This document shows, in pieces, positions 59,201 through 64,000 of a stretch of 64,000 nt of DNA; position 1 is the stretch's first letter, and the number at the start of each line of letters is the position of its first letter. The stretch is from Saururus chinensis (taxonomy: Eukaryota; Streptophyta; Magnoliopsida; Piperales; Saururaceae). A program made the position numbers and the translations under genes. The notes below the pieces were generated by a model, which saw nothing but the letters and a program-made list of their open reading frames with translations, ran no database searches and was not told the origin of the DNA. Where the stretch lies: NCBI GenBank assembly GCA_035235625.1, contig CP141140.1, positions 37,257,351-37,321,350 on the forward strand. The letters are read 5' to 3'.

Positions 59201-60180
59201 TGTAGAGTGGCCGGACTAGTGGAAGTGCAGTAAGTGGGGATTGGCTTACCAATAAAAAATTAATACTTTAATTAATTTACCATCAATAAGCAATAAACAT
59301 ATTCCTAATTATAAATCAAGCAAATAGGAATTCAATATGGAAGAAAAACGAACTGACCTAGGCGTTCCGGCCCTTGCACACTCTCCAAGATGCAATCCTT
59401 TCATGCTAAACATAAGATCTAATTAAGCAATAGAGAAAGGAGATTACTTATGTGTTGATCCCTCACAAACCACCACTTGGATGAAAGAAAATCACAACAA
59501 GAACCAGCCCTTGAATCAGCCAATGAGATCTAACCAAGGAGGAGAGTCTTCTCCCTCATTCAGCCCGCAACAGAGACTAAGGAGAGGGGAGCAAAGGGGC
59601 GGCCAGCAGCAATGCTTCCCCGTGCTTGTGCAAGCCGCACCAAAGAGAAGAGGGAGGGGCGGCCCAAATTGGGAGAGATGAAGAGAGGAGTGGGGTGACC
59701 CTTGCCCCATTAGGGTTCTCTCCTCCTCTCCTTCTCTCTTTATATAACCTCTTCTTTCTTTATTTGGGCTGGTCTTAATATGGGCTATTCTTAATAAGGT
59801 TTAATTGCTTAATTCCGTCCAGTTTCTCTTGAGGTTCAAACACAACGAGAGCGAGCTTTGTTTCTCAGAGCCTGCGGAGGCCTGGAGCCCCTACATATGG
59901 CCAAGCCCGCAACAGGGTCGACCCGTCGCTAACCACAGGTCCCACCCTTGATACCTAATTCGTATGTCTGAGCCCCACAATGTGTTAATGCATAACCTAG
60001 GTGGATGTCTAGTGTACGTGTGTGATGTATATGGGTCCCAACCGAATTAGTCTAACAAGGGCACATGTGGGGTTGGCACAACCGCCCTTACTACCCATGG
60101 ACCCCATAGCCCGCACCGGTTCACCCGGACCACTACATCGTTGGACCATACTGGGCCCAAACCCATACCATGGTCCAATA
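59201..60180 (-). mobile_element. Solo LTR, family 'TGTTGGACC' (copy E), perfect 5-bp TSD
   Basis: 980 bp between GCCAC (59196-59200) and GCCAC (60181-60185). On the minus strand it starts TATTGGACCATGGTATGGG and ends CCACTCTACA. A TATA-like 'tttatataacc' on the plus strand near 59740 marks the promoter. The clean duplication proves insertion as an LTR element followed by LTR-LTR recombination that removed the interior. It defines the ends of the family for the other four copies. Confidence 0.93.
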
Positions 60181-60185
60181 GCCAC

Positions 60186-62540
60186 AACGTATATTCTTTT
60201 TAAATATCTTTTATAAAAATACATCCTAGTCCTTGATCATTGTTTTTCAGCAAAAACAACATAAATAGTTCAAATGATCCTCAAGTGCAAGCCACATGGC
60301 CAAATAGAACCACAAAATATAGTACAAATTGATATCACATGTGCCTTTTGATAATTTCTAATCAACACAAGTAAAAACATACAATGTTGTGCTACCCTCA
60401 CTCTGCATGGATTAGGAATTGCTGTTGGTTTGTCATTGCCTTTCTATCATGAAATCTATACTACTAAGATACTTGCGTATATCTAAATATACCCAATAGA
60501 AATAAATATTATAAATAAAACATCAGTCGGAATCACTTGTATTTGTATGCAGAATCTCTAACTAAAAAAAAGATATGTAGAATAATTCGGTACATGCTCC
60601 CATTACACCTTTTTAATAGGTATTATTTATTGTTTAATATATGTAGTCTTCATTCTGAACTTGTCTTTATTCATTAAACTAGCCGTCTCTTTGATCCTAC
60701 ATTAATTTTGCCCTCCATTCTTAGTGGAAAATCTCCTGCGAAAGATACTTTAGGACATTATTATAAACCAAGTATTATATTACCACTAAACAACATATCT
60801 CAAGGTGTACTGGTAAATGATGACCCTATGTCACATACTTGTATTTCACGAAGCCGCTTAAACAACACTACCACAGTCATGCAAGAAGCTTCAGAGCTCT
60901 CTGCTAATACACCACGTCCTATATTATGAACATCTAACGAGTTTTGCTTGGTAGTTCCATAACATGCCTTGACATGCCACCTACAGATATTTGTGTCATT
61001 TCTCATTTGTATCCTTCGACCGTCCATCCGTAAAAGATACCCACCTAAAAAGCAATCATAACCACTCATACAACCTTCTCGAGAATCCCACAACCCATCA
61101 TAGCTAAAAATAAACTTCTTCTTCAAGGGACCCACAATCCACCTTGACAGAATACCACTCCTTTATGCCACAATAAAGGAAATGACTATCATGATCATGG
61201 TCACTTGTATAGCGAAAATGCAGGTCTCAAAATGGCCTCAAGGTAATATAGTCATTACCTCCGTCTCCATATTTAGGACGCCATTATTCCCCTTAATCTT
61301 TAAGTAATATTTAAGTCATTTCTCATTGATTACCTAGAGTTTCAACAAGTATAATCTAAATTGTTCCAGCCCATTCCCTTAGGAATTCCTCATGCATTAG
61401 TATTCGATCATGACTTCAAGCAATGTTTTTTAATGTAATTTTTCCCATAGTACCTAGCCAAAGAACAAAACATTCAATATTACCTGACTTTGAATATTAA
61501 ATGCCATAAAACCCGAACATACAAGATATTCAAGGAAAATTGGACTGAAAAATGCCTGAGAGAGGGTTTATAATTTTATGTCGTGTTATCCGGTCAACAT
61601 GCCACAAATATCCAGAAATAACCAACCGTGGAGCACGAGTTCCAATCTCTGACTAGCAATTTCCAAAGTCTAACTTGTGAAAAGCAAATATGTAGTGGGA
61701 TGTTTGATTTTTAACCTCACATTTCCAAAATCCGACCCGTTGAAAGCGAGTTCTGGCCATGATGTGGGATTTGGCCTGAGGTTCTACTCGCGTGCTCCCA
61801 TTGAAGAAGTTATTTTTTGGCAAAGGTCAACAGCCCATTGAGGGATTAATCCGGCAAAGGCGAGCGGTGACAAACAGTCCATGACTTCCGTGGCAAAGAC
61901 AACTTCAAACTCTAGTTTTATTTTTGTATGCTCGAATATATGAGTCTTCGTGTATCGTGTTAGTGAGAATACAATAGTCAATACTTGCATATACACGCAT
62001 AGTACACAGATCGTATTATCAATAATGTGATACAAATAATATTGTGTTATCAATAATACAATATATGACATACAACAATGATAAGTCATGTTATGGTGTA
62101 TGGGAAGGTATATCTGTCATGTTATCAATAATACTATATAGGATATACAACATTGAAAAGTCGTGTTATCGTGTATGGGAAGACATACCTATCATGTTAA
62201 TGATAACATTACGTATGAACAGAGCGTGTATTTGGCCATTGTATATATATATATATAATATCAACAAGAAGAAAATTTAAGGGAGGAAACAAGGGCTAGG
62301 AACCAACAACTTCCCTAGTGGATTGAGACTATCCCAGGACCTTGTTGAATTGATGCCAAAATACAAGAAAATCATGGAGGAGATTGGGTTCTACCTGTAA
62401 GAACATATGAGTCATATGTCAAGGTTATTGGCTCATTTCTTTGTAAAAATTCTACGCAAAGAGGCTAGAATTTGTAGTCTTTATCTTTATTAGATAATCA
62501 AACTACAATCTAGTGATCTGCTAACTTGAAGATACATATA
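60186..62540. other. No gene recognised
   Basis: AT-rich. A 111-codon minus-strand frame (61135-60800) reads like coding sequence in parts but matches no family I can name. A ~74-bp direct duplication occurs at about 62085-62215 ('gtcatgttatggtgtatggg' and 'gtcgtgttatcgtgtatggg'), and a short (AT)n at 62241-62258. Confidence 0.4.
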
Positions 62541-64000
62541 TTTGAAATAGACATCTTGCTTTATCACATAGCGGAGGAAAACACATAAGAGCAAATTGAA
62601 TCATAGCAAATCACATAAGACCAGATCAGATCTCGTCTAACCATATTAGAGCATATCAGATCAAATCGGAGCATATCAAATCAAAAGAGAGAATATCAGA
62701 GCTTAACAAATGATATTTCAAAGCAAATCAGAACATATCGGATCATAGCATAGCATATATCTTCATTAGCACATGCATTCATATATTAAACCAGAATATC
62801 AAATACTCTCCTATAATTTTGAAAGTATCGGTATTCAGAGTTTCTCCTTCCTCAGGGTGTTTTCCCCTTCATGTTTGGAGACTGCGGGCAGAGCCTCCTC
62901 TTGCTTCAGAATATTTCTCTCATTATGCCCGAAGGTGACAAACAAACACCCCTATTTCCTAGGGCTTTTCTCTTGCTTTATGCTTGAAGGCGATGGATAG
63001 AACCTCCTTTTTCCCAGAGATGCATTACTCTTTACAAGCTTGTAGGTGGCAATTAGAACCTCCCTTTACCTGGGGACACTTCTCACTTTCTACTCCCAAA
63101 GGTGTCGGATAGAACCTCATCTCGAGGATGCTTCTCTCAATGTGTGGCCCATTAGTAAAGGACAAAGTCTTCCCTTACTCCAAGACACTTTTAATTCTCT
63201 TTCGGCCCGAAGGCATCGGACAAAGCCTCCTCATACCCCAGGTCATTTCCCCTCTCCAGAGTTGTCAACTCGAGGAGTGGATGCTTCTATTGCGTAAAAA
63301 CACCTTCAAATTAACTAAGAATGTCTCTTGAACTATCAAAACCGGACTCAGAAAGGGTAGAATACTCCTCCAGTCCTCTAGAAAGTCACACGAGTTTCCC
63401 ATTTAAAGAGAAAAACCCACTAGCGGACAAAGAGATACGCACGAGACATGTGTCATGCACTCATGAGGTGGCGTCTGCACACTGCATGCAGAGCACCTAG
63501 CGCTGCCATGTGTCGCACATATGGCCCGCATTCGCACAGGCCCTACAACGCGCAGTGCAGCTCAAGTGCCAATTCACATGACGTGGCTTCCACGATGTGG
63601 CTTGTGCGCCGCCATTGGTGATGATGCCAGCAAATTCATCATTTTCTCCAGTCTTAATTATTATTTTATTCAAATATTATCCGAAGTTCAAAATGCTATA
63701 TCTTCTTACCCCGAAGTCGAAATTATACATTCTTAGTACCGATGGTCTTGTATCAATGAGCCCTTTGAAACTAGACTGCACAAAGATAGGTTTTCCTGTA
63801 CTTTTTAAGTAGGTCCTGCCCATGTGGCATGCTTCTCAAGGTCATAACTTTTGCTCCCAACCTTTGTTTTGTGTGTACTTTGATTCATTATATTCGTTAC
63901 TTCAAGCTCTACCCATATACGGGGATTTCATCCCTTAAACCCCAAAAAACTTATCCAAATTTTTATAATCCCCCCTAACTCCTAGGGTTAGACTTAATCA
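62540..64000 (-). mobile_element. Large LTR at the window edge, same family as 7555-9309
   Basis: Contains the repeated 'ggacaaagcctcctcatacc'-type modules (62880-63300), as at 8400-8620, and its right part (63735-63960) aligns with 9025-9300 ('atcaatgagccctt', 'tttgattcattacaatc' against 'tttgattcattatattc'). The left part has short repeats 'agagcatatcagatcaaat' (62640-62750). The end lies just outside the window. Orientation is taken from the 7555 copy. Confidence 0.7.

Noticed and set aside
60800-61135. 111-codon minus-strand frame, considered as a Copia RNase H remnant (..TTKQNS..)
   Set aside because: The short KQNS resemblance is not followed by the expected AEY motif, and neighbouring sequence shows no Copia domains.

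Overview
This is repeat-dense nuclear DNA from a flowering plant. The evidence is one two-exon plant gene with a large intron carrying Stowaway MITEs, MuDR-type MULEs, a hAT MITE, Ty1/Copia and Ty3/Gypsy elements, and plant-type primer binding sites (initiator-Met and Asp tRNA). I cannot name the species. Only one gene looks intact: a steroid 5-alpha-reductase / enoyl-reductase-like membrane protein (exons 38272-38640 and 40159-40629). A broken DUF632-type gene lies at about 46064-46922, next to an unidentified exon-like reading frame at 45643-45999.

Layout. 1-2169 is the end of a very large LTR. 2188-2542 is a hAT MITE with an 8-bp target duplication. 2543-6337 is LTR-derived sequence and the start of an Athila/Tat-like element (Asp-type PBS, start of gag). 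6338-9309 is a minus-strand element remnant ending in a 1.75-kb LTR. 9310-17734 is a minus-strand Copia fossil, split by a large LTR-type insertion (about 10969-15953) that itself hosts a 1.55-kb element with 225-bp inverted ends (13464-15016). 17735-24509 is an LTR element (5-bp target duplication GTGTA) whose interior contains pieces of host genes: a shortened ankyrin/CCCH zinc-finger gene and a methionine gamma-lyase-like segment. It is interrupted by about 3.65 kb of minisatellite-rich LTR-like DNA.

26163-34802 is a Russian doll: a 1.0-kb non-autonomous MULE with a GGT/GGC trinucleotide core, into which a Ty3/Gypsy element inserted (26602-34217, TSD TGGTG), into whose 3' LTR a 3.4-kb LTR inserted (30556-33953, TSD ACTTT). 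Five solo LTRs of one roughly 1-kb family are scattered through the window (24623, 36051, 42321, 52145, 59201); one has a perfect 5-bp TSD. Two copies of an autonomous-type MuDR MULE family lie at 48777-51428 (truncated) and 53698-58126 (end to end, with long inverted repeats, but coding-dead). The right edge (62540-64000) is another copy of the large LTR seen at 7555-9309.

The most notable object is the gene-fragment-bearing LTR element at 17735-24509. It contains a contracted CCCH zinc-finger reading frame and a contracted methionine gamma-lyase segment. In both, distant parts of the parent protein are brought together near short stretches of similar sequence, which would fit template switching during reverse transcription. 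Statements about families come from recognising residues by eye; no database search was run.
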